Assembly: GCA_949987705.1 (NCBI GenBank)
Contig: OX465281.1
Span: 137,502,876 to 137,566,875, forward strand
Direction: 5' to 3'
Length of the DNA stretch: 64,000 nt
Source of the DNA: Thereva unica
Taxonomy: Eukaryota > Arthropoda > Insecta > Diptera > Therevidae
Part shown: positions 34,221-45,016 of the stretch, in pieces
How the letters are laid out: every line of letters begins with the position of its first letter
Position numbering within the stretch: the first letter of the stretch is position 1
Notes under the pieces: generated by a model
Database searches by the model: none
Seen by the model: only the letters and a program-made list of their open reading frames with translations
Told to the model about the DNA's origin: nothing
Translations under genes and position numbers: made by a program

Positions 34221-35478
34221 TTATCTAGGAACAATAGAATTCAATATATTATTTCTTATATTTGTAGATGTATTGTCTTCTGTATCTACACTTTCCGGGT
34301 CTATTGATTCAATAGTTACTATATTTTCTGTGGTCTCAACCGGCAAGTTCGCTTTATAATGGAGACATATATTATGCAAGGCACAACATACATTTACTAT
34401 TTGCAGGGCCTTTTCTGGTGTGTAATGTAGCTGCCTAGCACCCAAAACACATCTAAAACGGCTTTTTAGTAACCCAATAGCACGTTCTATTATATTCCGG
34501 GTTTTGGAATGGATTGAATTAAATGTCGCCTCTCTGCTCCCTTCCTCAGCCTGTAAGGTGTTATAAGCCATGGCTCCAGCGGATATCCGGAGTCACCTGA
34601 TTGAAGAATATTTTAATTTATTTAATTAAAACATTACTAATATATTAATATTTCTTACCAAGTATCCATGAAGACGTATCACCCTTCCTTCTTTCTTCCT
34701 CCAAATGTTTCCTCAACTCACTTAGGTTCCACACAAATGAGTCATGTGAAGCACCACCATATCGCCCATCTATGCATCGAATCTTCATGAGATGGTCGCA
34801 CATCTAAAAGTTTCAGACAAACAGTGGTTGTTTTAAATAAGCAGCTAACAACTTGTATTTAAAATCTTACCACCATTGCATTTATGGTATCCTTTTCTAT
34901 TATAAAATAAGTGTTCATTTTCCTTTGGTCTAATTATATTTATGTGCGTTCCATCCACACATCCAATTACTCCAGGAAAGCCTGTTTTTTCAAAAAAATG
35001 CACTTTGCAGGCATTCTTTTCTTCTGCAGTCATTTTATAACATATCCATTTTGGACATATTTTTAAGGACATTATTTTCAGGACTTCCTTCAAATTTGTT
35101 GACATGGTTGACTGCGCCATGCCCACAAAACTATCCTGCCCCGTGCCTCTTTGGTATCCTCCTTCCGCGAAAAAGCGTAAAACAGACGCCAGCTTAACAT
35201 AAGGTGGAATGGACACCGAATTAGCGGCTGGTTTAAATTCATTGCTAATCTCTTCCATTAGATATAAAAACACCGGCTTCGATACGCGAAAGAGTTGTAT
35301 AAACCTGTAACACAAAATAATTGTAATGAAGATACTAATCAAGTTTGTGTACTTACATTGTATCAGGGAGCCCCATAGGGTTTGAATGATCACGAAGTTT
35401 TCTTCGAATCAATCTCATATTATTCTCCCGATGTTCATCTTCGCTGTCAGATGAGAAAAATGCTTCTACACTAATCAT
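34221..35478 (-). pseudogene. Harbinger DDE transposase gene (two frameshifts)
   Basis: Four predicted exons on the minus strand: 35357-35478 (ATG at 35478), 34870-35304, 34659-34803 and 34221-34596, all with GT/AG borders. Visible motifs: PYVKLASVLRFFAEGGYQRG, GCVDGTHI (first catalytic D), CIDGRYGGASHDS, GDSGYPL (second D, spanning the last splice), and NIIERAIGLLKSRFRC (catalytic E). Family length is about 350-400 residues, which fits. Frameshifts near 34885 and just after the PWLITPY segment near 34560 disable it. The enzyme would cut and paste the element into three-base targets. Confidence 0.85.
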
Positions 35479-35742
35479 CACTTCTCACTTTTTTATTAAA
35501 TTATTTAATTAAAAAAAAAAACCGTTGTCAACCGTTGTTATCGCAATTTTAAATTGTCAAATATTGACATGAAGTTGTCTGCTTTCCCAGCATTGGAAAA
35601 ATTTTTGGGTTCAGTAGGGCAGTACTCTCTCTGCAATGCGAATTCGTAGCAAACGCATCCTGTGATCGGTAAATATATTCGCATCGCAAATTTAATTCGT
35701 TTCGCATCTACTTTCGTATCGCATTTCATGATAGGGCCCCAG

Positions 35743-37160
35743 GTGTGGTGATGTTGATGTTGGTAAGCTTGGTCCTTCTATGAAGAAATCCTAGTACTGC
35801 TGCACAGATGAAAAGGATTACTAGTATTGAGCCTAAACTATAGCTGGTGATGATGCTGGTTTCACTCTTGCTTCCTATTAAGTTCAGAAATTTGGTGTTA
35901 TTCATCTGAAGTTTAATCATTTCTAGGGATAGGATCTCTTGTATTTCTTCCTGCTGGCTGGACATCTGCAGAATGGCTGGTAGCGGTTTTAAATATGTCC
36001 TTTCGCTATATTTGTATGATCTGCCGTCTACGGTTAGTGATGTATTGTGGAAACGGATTAAATAGGTTCCGGTTAGGTTGAAGTCTTCGTTGTCCATTTT
36101 GATTGTTCCTTTATATTGATTCAGGAATAATAATCCAGGTGATAGTAATTCGACTGATGGTACATGCTGATTATTAATCGTGGTACAGGATGGTTTTCTG
36201 CTTTTCAATAGGCGCGGTATGCATGTAGAATTGGTGATATCCTCCAAGTCGCTAGGATTGCATATGGCTAAATTATTATATTTCTTACAACCTACCTTAA
36301 CTCCATATAATTTGTCCTTACATTCTAAAATATTTTCAAATTCAAGTTTATTTATTAGGTTATTTTTCTTAATAGTTTTTATTAAAAATGATGAACATAT
36401 TTCATTATCAGTTGTAGGTAAACTTATAATATATAAAATTGTATTATTGCTTAAAGCTATTTTTATCTTTGAAAATTCTAGTGCTTCATCAAGGTTCATA
36501 TAAGGGATATTACTTTTATCGAAAATTTCTTCCGTAATTTTTGTTTCTTCCTCTGATAAAACATATGCATTTACTATGTCATTTCTTGCCCAATTAATGG
36601 CGCATTCTACATTTCTTATTTCTTCTTTTAAAATTTCTAATCTATATTTGTAACTCAATATTAAATTATTATCTATCTCTTTATTATCGCTTATTGCTTT
36701 TATTATATTATTAGTTATGCTTCTCATTTCATTTATCTTTTGTGCTGTTAATTTATTAATAATGGTTTGCTTGTTATTATTTTCTAATTGATTATTCATT
36801 TTTCCTTTAATAATCTCAAAGTCGTCATGGTCAGGATTTCCTGCTATCCATTTCCATGCGCTTCCTATAAAATTGAGTGAGCGTCTACTTCTATCTTTAA
36901 TTTTGAGTCTATATAAAACTTCCTTAGTTTGGGTTATTTCATTGGAAAGGTAACGATAAAGGATGTGTGATTTATTGATGTGCTGATTAATGTTGATCTC
37001 TATTTCTTGGACGAGTTTCTGGTATAGTGCAATGTTGATGACGTGAATTATTTTAAAGGTTCCAGTTTGAAGCCTAGCTGTTCCTGTGTTTATTTGGATC
37101 GATTGGGAGTTGGAATAATCCAATATCTGAGTGTCAGCTAAGCAGCTTGCAAAAAATGTC
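35743..37160 (-). pseudogene. errantivirus envelope protein, main part
   Basis: About 465 codons of a retroviral-type glycoprotein. A CAG splice acceptor at 37161-37163 is the probable start of the env exon, since there is no local ATG at the front of the frame. A short hydrophobic stretch follows. RSRR at about residues 78-81 (counting from 37123) is a furin-type cleavage site, with the conserved FIGSAWKWIAG fusion-domain block just after it. A membrane anchor lies at about residues 429-447 (LGSILVILFICAAVLGF). Several N-glycosylation sites are visible. Family role: membrane fusion, allowing cell-to-cell spread in insects. The frame itself is clean up to the Harbinger insertion, which cuts off the tail. 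Confidence 0.88.
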
Positions 37161-37185
37161 CTGGAAGCGAGAAAGGAGAAAAATT

Positions 37186-40100
37186 TTAAGTTTTTATGTG
37201 GCTCTTGTGAACTTCTCTGCCTGATTCAGTAATTACAAGACTATTTTTGTCTTCTTTTACGATTTCTTTTTTATATCTAGGCGTGAGCTTTGTGCCATGG
37301 CGTTTATGAATTTTTACGTATATAGTTTGACCTGGGGAATAAGTTTTGGGGGTTTGCCTATTTTTGTTGTGTGTGGTAAGGTCTCGTGCCTGAATGTCTT
37401 TTAGCCTTTGAATGTTGTCCTGTCTGGCTTTTTCGTAAGTTTCAGGACTAACACGGACATTTCTTCCAAAGAATATTTCTATGGGCCTTTTTCCCGTTGT
37501 TGAGTGAATTGAGTAATTGTACTCATAGACTGATCGGTCAAGTAATTCCTCAAACGATCTATGAATATTATCTCCCTTTCGACATCTCATTATTTCCGTC
37601 AATGTGGAATGGAATCTTTCCACTTGTCCGTTAGCAGTACTGTGATATGGTGGGGTCTTAAAGATTTTTATACCTAATTGATCTTCTACCATGAAAGTTA
37701 TGGAGCTAGAATTAAGAGATTTTTCGTTATCTATAACGATTGTTTGTGGGACACCAAAGGTGAAGAGGATTTGCCTTAAGGGCTCTCTTACATCCTCAAC
37801 GGATCGTGATTGAAGGGGTTTTGCTTGAGCGTACTTAGAAAATTTATCGATTGCGGTGAGCACCAAATTTTTCTCGGTTATATAGATGTCTATATGTAAT
37901 ATTTGTCCTGGATATTCAGGGATCGGTGTTTTGCCAATTTCTGGATTAGGTGGATGTCTATCATATTTGTGCTTCATACAGGTGGTGCACTGCTTTACTA
38001 CCTGTTCTATTTTTCTCATCATTTTTGGAAAATAGAATTTTTCGATGATTTGTATTTTGTTTTCTCTGGCATTCCGGTGGGCTCTTTTGTGTTCTAGGAT
38101 AATTTGTTCTTCCTGTTCCGCATCTGTTATTAAGTCAGTGACTTTTGATTGTGTAAATTTAATTTTATAGTTTTTGAAATGAAGGGGGTAAAAATCTTGT
38201 ATCATTCCCATTATGGTTTCGGAAGTAAATAGTCCATTTGTTATTAATGGATCGAGGTGTTTTTTGAATAATTCGATTAGATCTTCGTTGGTGTAGCTTG
38301 TACGAGTGATTACGTGTCGATGGTAAGTTGGAAAAGGTATCTCGAACTTGTAGTTATTTTCATTCCCTGTAAGAATCCATAATTGGTTTTTAAAAGCGTT
38401 GATGGGTGCTTCAACTGCTGGAATAAGATCGTGTCCTGAGCTGTCGTCACTATGTGCCGTACCTGTCATTGAATTTATCTGCGATGAATGATTATCTTGC
38501 GGTGGTCTTGAAAGTGCGTCGGCTACGACGTTCGTTCGACCTGGTTTGTAGGAAAGTTCATAATTGTATTCTTCGAGAATAGCTTTCCATCTTTTCATTT
38601 TCGCATTATTATTCTTGTGACTTAATGCATAGGTAAGTGGTTGGTGGTCAGTGAATATCTTGACTTTAGATGTGCCATATAAGTAGTTCCTTAACGATGT
38701 TAGTGCCCAAATTATCGCGAGCATCTCCTTCTCGTTTGCCGCGTAACTTTCTTCTGTTTTATTAAGTGTTCTTGAAATGAAGGTTATCGGTTTGCCGTTT
38801 TGTTCTAATACCGCACCGACTGCGTATTGAGAGGCATCCGTCGTTAGGTGAAATTCTTGGCTCAGATTTGGATAAGCTAAGATTACTTCCTCGGAAGTTA
38901 GTGCGCTTTTAATTTTGGTAAATGCTTTTTTAGCATCGTCGTCTAGGAAATTTTTTTTATTTTTTGAGGCATTTTTGGGCAGACGCCCTCCTTCCCCTCT
39001 TAAAAGGTTTGTTAAGGGTTTTGCAAGTTTTGCATAATCTTTAACAAAGCGTCTGTAATATCCAGACAAACCTAGGAATGACCTGAGGTCCTTTAGTGTT
39101 TGTGGTTGTGGAAAGTTGACTATCGCGTCAAGTTTGGCTGGGTTAGTCTTGATTCCATTGGAAGAGACTATGAAACCAAGAAATTCTACTTCTTGTTTGA
39201 AAAATTCGCACTTGTCCAATTGGACTTTCATATTAGCCGAATTGAGGGTTTCGAGGATTTTGTCAATATCATTGACATGTTGGCTTTCATCATTACTGAA
39301 TATAATGATATCGTCAATATAGACGAAACAATTTTTTCCGATGTGTTCTCTTAGGATGTCGTCCAATGCTCTCTGAAAAATGGCTGGAGCATTTTTGAGT
39401 CCGAATGGCAGTCTAGTGAACTCGTACTTGCCATTATTAATCGAAAAAGCAGTTTTTTCGATGTCGGTCTCTTTTAATGGGATTTGATGAAATCCACTTT
39501 TAAGGTCTAGGACTGAGAACCATTTATTTTTGCCTAATTGCATCAACACTTCGTTGATTTCTGGGATGGGATACCGATCTGCTATTGTAATGCTGTTAAG
39601 CTTCCGATAGTCGATCACCATTCTATATTTCTTTTCGCCTGAGGCGTCTTGTTTCTTTGGCACAATCCACACGGGTGAATTGTACGGAGATCTTGATGTT
39701 CTTATTATTCCGTCGGTCAAGAGCTTTTCTATTTCTTTTTCTATCTCACCTTTAAGGGACATAGGGTATGGATAAAACTTTGTATAGACTGGGTTGTCTG
39801 ACGTTGTTCGGATCTCACCTACGACATTGGTAGTGTACGTGAGTTTCTTGTTGGGATCAAGAAATAATTCGTGATGTTTCCTTGTCAGCTCATTGATGTA
39901 GTGCTTTTGCTCTCCAGTCATGTGGTAATCTCTGATATTGATTGAATTAACTGCTTGTGCAGTAAGCTGTTTAATCGGGATTTTTATGGATTCATTGATA
40001 ACCATGAAGTCGTGTTTGGTATGGATGACAGCGTCTAATTCTTTTTGGCTGTCATGTCCTAATATCGCGTTAAATGATAATAGTGTGGGTAAAAGGAAAA

Positions 40101-40537
40101 ACTTAATCTTGGGTTCTTTTAAATTGAAGAGATTAGCAAACGTATGGTCTTCTCCTTCTTCTTTGATCCGTTAGCTGGCGGTCCGAGCGGGACGTTCCCG
40201 CAACGGATACGCTGCTGTCGGTGCCGCTTTGAAAAATGCGGTTTCTTGCCTAGTTTCTTCGGTCTTCGGAGTGACCGATTCTGGTCAACTCGGCAGGTCG
40301 ACCACCCTCCTCCTTTCACACCCTGGGCTTGGGACCAGGCGACGGCGGAAACGTATGGTGGGTGATCTTAACTGGACCTCCTACTGAATCTGCGTAAAAT
40401 AATTGTTTATTGGGGATTGGATTTTTTGCATATTTTGGTTGAATATAATTCTTATTAGAGCCGGTGTCTATTAATATTTTCATTACCTCTCCGCTATCTG
40501 TCTTACATTCGAAATATGGAAGCGAAGAGGTCTTCAT
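37186..40537 (-). pseudogene. errantivirus pol polyprotein (split by an insert)
   Basis: Protease starts at 40537 overlapping the gag stop; its active site is LIDTGSN, followed about 30 residues later by a GGPVKI flap-like region. A 200-bp insert (40149-40348) then breaks the frame. From 40137 the frame is open to the stop at 37186 (939 codons from the first downstream ATG). RT: LDLKSGFHQIPL and YIDDIIIF (near residue 228). RNase H: TTDASQYAVGAVL, EKEMLAIIWAL, TDHQPL. Integrase: C..C zinc pair (QCTTCMKHK), core LHIDIY, VIDNEKS and QVERFHSTL giving D, D and E. All catalytic residues seen are present, so the damage is the insert rather than decay. It copies the RNA genome to DNA and integrates it. 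Confidence 0.9.
40149..40348 (-). mobile_element. 200-bp retroposed insert in pol
   Basis: GC-rich segment flanked by an 11-bp duplication AAACGTATGGT (40138-40148 and 40349-40359). On the minus strand it begins CCGCCGTCGCC and ends in a purine-rich AAAGAAGAAGGAGAAG, so it looks target-primed: a SINE or a very short LINE 3' end. The text near its start (GGTCCCAAGCCCAGGGTG) resembles 3' ends of some arthropod LINEs, from memory only. Confidence 0.75.
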
Positions 40538-41973
40538 CCTAAAAAATGAATGTCAGCTGCTATGTTATCTGTTTCATTTTCGGGAGTGTCATCGGGATAT
40601 TGGTCGATGTACTCGATCAGGGTTTGGTCGTAATTATTCTCAATTTCGGAGTCTTGCTGCGCTTGCTGGTATTCTGCAAAATACTCGGGTTCTTCTTGAA
40701 CTGGTGGATACTCAGGAACATCTGTTGTCAGATGATAGTTCCTTTGCATTTTCTGAGGCTGAGGTGGTCTAAAATTGGAATTATCAAATGGTCCTCTCTT
40801 CCCTGCATACTTAAATGGTGCTGGCCTATTCGCATAGTTGACCATGTTCGTACGTATGCTACGATCAACATCCATTGGTTCAGGTTTGGGTAATGGTTTT
40901 GGGGCGTTAGGCCTCTGAGGAGCAAATGAATATTGTTGTCCTCGGTATTGAGGTTGTCCTTGGTATTGAGGTCTATTTGGGGTAAAGAATTGTTGTCGAT
41001 TTGAGAACGGTCTATATCCAAACTTCGGAATATACGCAAGGTCTGGGTAAAATGGTTCCTGTCGACGAGGATTATGATAGTTTCTAAAGGGTGGCGTTGG
41101 TGGAGGATTATTTTGTTGTTTTCTATGGGAGACATGATAGTCATTGGCATGGTTGGCTCTGAAATTTTGGTTCTCGAGTTTGAGACAAAAATGTAGTGCT
41201 TGTAGCAGGTCTATTGGCTCCTTAATTCCCAGGAGTCTCGGTAGATCGCCATTCAAACCACGTACGAAAGTATCGAGTGCTTTATCCCTGTATGTTTCGG
41301 TTAACAATCGCATTGATTCTGTACTAATTTCCATACAAGCGATTTTGTTTAGTATTAGGGACAGATGAGAATAAACCCTTTGGTAAAATTCTTGAGTCGA
41401 AGATTTTCCTTGAATGAGAGATGTCACCTGGTACTCTAGTGTACCTAGGTCGCGTTTGTCTGCGTAGTGGATTGTGAGACAACGTGAAATTGCTTTCCAA
41501 TCTCGAGGTGTGTTATACGATTCAAGCGCTATGTCTGCGCTACCTATAATTTTGTTTCTGATAACGCTGAGAATTCCGTAATACTTAGGGCTTCCTTTTG
41601 TATGTTCGTAAATCCGTAGTACTCTATCCACACTCTTCTTCCATGAAGAGAACTCGCCGGGGGTTCCTGAAAATTCTCAGAGGCAACGAACGATGTCTGG
41701 GACTTTATCTAAATCGGTAAGGCTGTTACGATATTGTGGATCTATGGTCTGATCGGTGGCCGTTGATAATTCAGCATTGGGGTTCATAAAACTTCGCACT
41801 AAGGCTGGACCTTGTGAAACAAGAACTTGAGAGACGATGGATGAAATTAGGGATTGTAATTCAGGAGTGGTGTTAGGTAATTGATTTGCACTTGCGGTAT
41901 TTGAACCTGCTTGTGGTTGGGGGGTTGATTGAGGTAATACCGGTGGTCTAACTAAATTGTATGGAGTCGTCAT
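40534..41973 (-). pseudogene. errantivirus gag with one in-frame stop
   Basis: ATG at 41973; the frame is interrupted by a single TGA at 41677-41679 and otherwise runs to 40534 (479 codons). The region after the stop has the capsid features EFSSWKKSVDRVLRIYE, YNTPRDWKAISRCL, LEYQVTSLIQGKSSTQEFYQRV and KALDTFVRGLNGDL. It is followed by a Pro/Gln/Tyr/Arg-rich segment that probably serves RNA binding in place of zinc knuckles, and an acidic end. The gag stop overlaps the protease start in the -1 frame. Confidence 0.88.
40540..40546 (-). promoter_or_regulatory. -1 ribosomal slippery site TTTTTTA
   Basis: In the gag frame the codons read CAT TTT TTA GGA TGA, giving the heptamer T TTT TTA four bases before the gag stop. 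A -1 slip moves ribosomes into the protease frame. The same heptamer is used at the HIV-1 gag-pol junction. The placement, just before the stop and at the start of pol, is what this mechanism requires. Confidence 0.75.
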
Positions 41974-43118
41974 TTTTTAAGATTTAATCGAATCGTATAA
42001 AAACAAGTAAAAATAAAAACTTCAATATATATGTGTAAATAACTTTTGAGAATTTTCCAATTTTCTTGGATATTTTAACTAATAAAGCTCGCTCGCTCAA
42101 CTTTTTAAGGCGAATCCTTTATTGCCTTTATTTTATTAGTAGTAGTAGTAGTAAAAAAAAACCAATAAAATATATTCAACAATAAAATAAGTAAGTATGT
42201 TCAATAAGAGATAAAAAAAATCAATAATAAAAAATATATGTTCGGTAATAATAAAAAATCAATGAATAAAAAAATATGTTAAATAATAAAAAATCAATAA
42301 TAAAATATATTCAATAATTAAAATATGTTTGATAATAAAGAAATATATTTGATAATAAAATTTAAGAAGAATAAAACTCAAATAGATGTTTCAAAAATCT
42401 TTAATAATTTTCTCACTAAATGGTCACTTTTTATTTCGATTTATTATTTTTATCCGTAGTATTTATTTCCTTTTAAAAAAATTTCCACACTGTATTCTCT
42501 GTGTAGATAGATTTAAATATAAAAAATCTTCAAATAATTTCTGCTTGAAATATATTATCCTTGATTCAAAAGGATGAGTTGCATCCTTCAAATTTATGCA
42601 ATTTTATGCTTCTGCTTTTGGTTTAAGATTTATGCACTTTATACTTTATTTTTATAAATTCTTACTTTAAATGAAATTTTTCTTCAATTATTTTCACTTT
42701 TATATTTTCTTTACTTTAAGTAAATGACTTTTAAAAATTTCTTTTCCACTTTTTTATAGTATGTAATAATAGCTTAAGAGGTAACTTACAATATTATAAT
42801 ATGCATTCTAGCGGACTTGGCGTACTGCGACTGCTGCAGATGATTCCCTTTTTTCCGGTTGTGGTGACTCGGGCTCCAACAAACAATACTTCAGTGACGA
42901 GTGCTAATATTCTAAAGATTTAGCACTTCTGCTAGTTGCTGGGTTCTGGGACACAGGATGCGCTTCTTGAGGGCCTTTTTTTTGTAGATCTGCGCTGCTT
43001 TACAGGGCTTTAATATTTCACTAATTCACTAGTTATTTTACTTGCGACACTACTTGAGGGCCTTTTACGAATTTTAAACTTCTTAGCGAAAAGGAAAATT
43101 AGCTACAAAAACTCCCGT
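41974..43118 (-). other. errantivirus leader between primer site and gag
   Basis: About 1.1 kb of AT-rich untranslated leader, with ATAAT/AATAAA repeats near 42160-42380 and a (TAG)n run near 42136. Leaders of this group hold packaging signals and the env splice donor; I cannot point to either here. Confidence 0.5.
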
Positions 43119-43136
43119 GTCCCTGCTCGGGCGCCA
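43119..43136 (-). other. tRNA-Lys primer binding site
   Basis: Minus-strand TGGCGCCCGAGCAGGGAC. It is complementary to the 3' end of tRNA-Lys(UUU) with one mismatch in 18 (from memory of that tRNA). The initial T is shared with the LTR end, as in Drosophila gypsy. Confidence 0.85.
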
Positions 43137-43429
43137 GTTAAAATTTTATTTTGTTAAAATATTAAAAAAAATATTTTTTTCAATTTTGGAGCTTTGTCCA
43201 ATCTTTATTGAGGTTCACTTAAGACTAACTACAATTAATTTCTTAAAGTAGAATAAAGCTAACTTATCCTATTATTGTCACCTGCCCTGCCGCGTGACTA
43301 CATTCCGGTTGCACCGAATCCCACGATGGCTGGATGCGCGTGTTATCTTCTAGACATGGTGTCAGCATTTTTACAGTTATTCATTTCAGGTTTTATGAAA
43401 TTATGGTGACAAAAGATGATCCGTTAACT
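43136..43429 (-). repeat. errantivirus 5' LTR
   Basis: 294-bp LTR, promoter side of the provirus, next to the primer site. Nearly identical to 32439-32733 and followed by the TGTA duplication at 43430-43433. Confidence 0.95.
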
Positions 43430-43686
43430 TGTATCACTGACATATAATAATGGACTGCTCATCAGCAATTATTCCCATACCAAAAAGGGGTAGCCTCGAA
43501 TTGCACATCTTCCTTTTTTAAGATTTATGATCCCTCGGGTGACAGGGGTCCTGAGCCGGCTACCTGACCCCGAGCTAGAGCATGCGTTGTCGTAAAACTC
43601 GTCGCATCTACCCAGGACAACGCAAAGAGTGCCCGAGTGAATTGGAATTTTTAACGCATGCACAGGAGCAGGTAAAATATGCTCTG

Positions 43687-44309
43687 TCCAGCAAACAATT
43701 CTTATCTTCCGGAATACAGAAAGCGATTCGCCATCGAAGATATCTCTATATTCTGGGATATCGTCTTGACTGCACCGGAAGATAGTTTCGTTGGGAGAAA
43801 ATGGTCCGCCAATGCGATACCCCCAGAAGAGATCTATGCGTAACAACAAGGCAATAATAATGCGAATTGCGGGAGGGAGAAAAAAGCGAATTGAGGAACT
43901 ATCGCCGAAGGGAATTGTTTTCGTATCGCGTGGAGGATAATTCGACGTTTATGTTTATGGAAAAAGGAAGTTTATTGCCAATGCATTACCGATAAAGGGA
44001 AAAGGAAGAAAAGTTTTTCGCCAGTGTGATAGAAGGAAGAGAATCACAAATACATCTTCTTTCTGATATTTTAGCAATAGAATGACATCGTTTTCTTATC
44101 GTAAGGAGGAGAAAACGAGAATAAATATCTCCCTTTTCTTCCTATTATCGCCAGAACGAATTGAATTCTTTTCGAATTATTATCGTCCTTACAATATCAT
44201 TCAGAATATAAAAATATAACAAAATTACGATAAATTTTACATCCGGAAGATATCGCTTTGTTACGCTCTTTTATCGTGCGATAAACTTTACTCCAAATTG
44301 TTTGCTGGA
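43687..44309. mobile_element. insert within the MULE left arm
   Basis: About 620 bases with ends TCCAGCAAACAATT and AATTGTTTGCTGGA, a 14-bp perfect inverted repeat. It has no equivalent in the right MULE arm. Rich in ATTATCG/CGATAA and TTCTTCC/GGAAGAA motifs; no coding capacity. The target duplication is unclear. Confidence 0.65.
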
Positions 44310-45016
44310 GAGTGGAATATACAACGCGTGGGCAGGAGAACTTTGAATGTGTGCGTGTAACAAAAATATGTTTTCATGTAAGAAAACTTGCGGGGTATTT
44401 TAGCACAAGTTTTAAGATATCTATGTAAATTTGTAATTATTAAATTATTTCGATCTTGACTTTTTCCCAAAGGCAGCCAGAAAAATTTTATTTTCGGATA
44501 ATTTTCGAACACATATCTCGTAAAAAGAAATACTTCTAGCAGCCTATATATAATATTACTTTAAAAGGTTTTAAGATTAATTGCAGCCTGGAGGGCTTTT
44601 GTAAAGAAATGGATTTTTTGTCAAATAATGGATTTTATTTCTGAAGTTCGTTGCGCATATTCAAAAGAAAGTTTTTAGTCCATGGAAATTGTACTTTAAC
44701 ATTGAAAAAATGCAGGACAAGCTTTTATATTTGGGTTCTGTAGAGGGGGTCGAGGTGAATTTCAATTTGAGTTTTCGGGATCCCCCATTTGGAAAAGGTG
44801 TTCAAATGATTGTTCCACTATATTTCCGTAACAGTACATCTTACAGAAAATTTGCAAGGAGATGTTTTGTTTAGAATTAAATTATCTACAATTTATTATA
44901 AATTTTTTCTGTCGTAAATTCAATATTTAAGAAATTATAAAGCCTTAGAACACAAACATTAGTCATAATATTTTCAAAATTTAAAATAATAACAAGTTTT
45001 TTAGAGGGTTTCATAA

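Larger units (their letters stand above)
32869..35739. mobile_element. PIF/Harbinger transposon inside env
   Basis: 2,871-bp transposon with inverted ends GGGCCTTATCATGAAATGCG (left) and, inverted, GGGCCCTATCATGAAATGCG (right). It is flanked by CAG at 32866-32868 and 35740-35742. It carries the two-gene layout of the superfamily: a Myb/SANT-like gene on the plus strand and a DDE transposase on the minus strand, ending towards each other. The transposase has two frameshifts and the Myb-like gene at least one, so this copy is not autonomous. Confidence 0.92.
32439..43429 (-). mobile_element. errantivirus-like Gypsy provirus with env, interrupted
   Basis: Minus-strand endogenous retroelement: 5' LTR (43136-43429), tRNA primer site, leader, gag, pol (protease, RT, RNase H, integrase), env, polypurine tract, 3' LTR (32439-32733). 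The 4-bp target duplication TGTA lies at 32435-32438 and 43430-43433. LTR ends AGTTAA...TTAACT and the presence of env place it in the insect Gypsy/errantivirus group. Without its inserts (Harbinger 2.87 kb, retroposed 0.2 kb) it would be about 7.9 kb. The LTRs differ at only a couple of positions, implying recent insertion. It is inactive as it stands: a gag stop, a split pol and a split env. Confidence 0.92.

Noticed and set aside
38500..40005. Plus-strand frames opposite pol (for example 39100-39354)
   Set aside because: Shadows of the strongly coding minus-strand pol, with no independent motifs.
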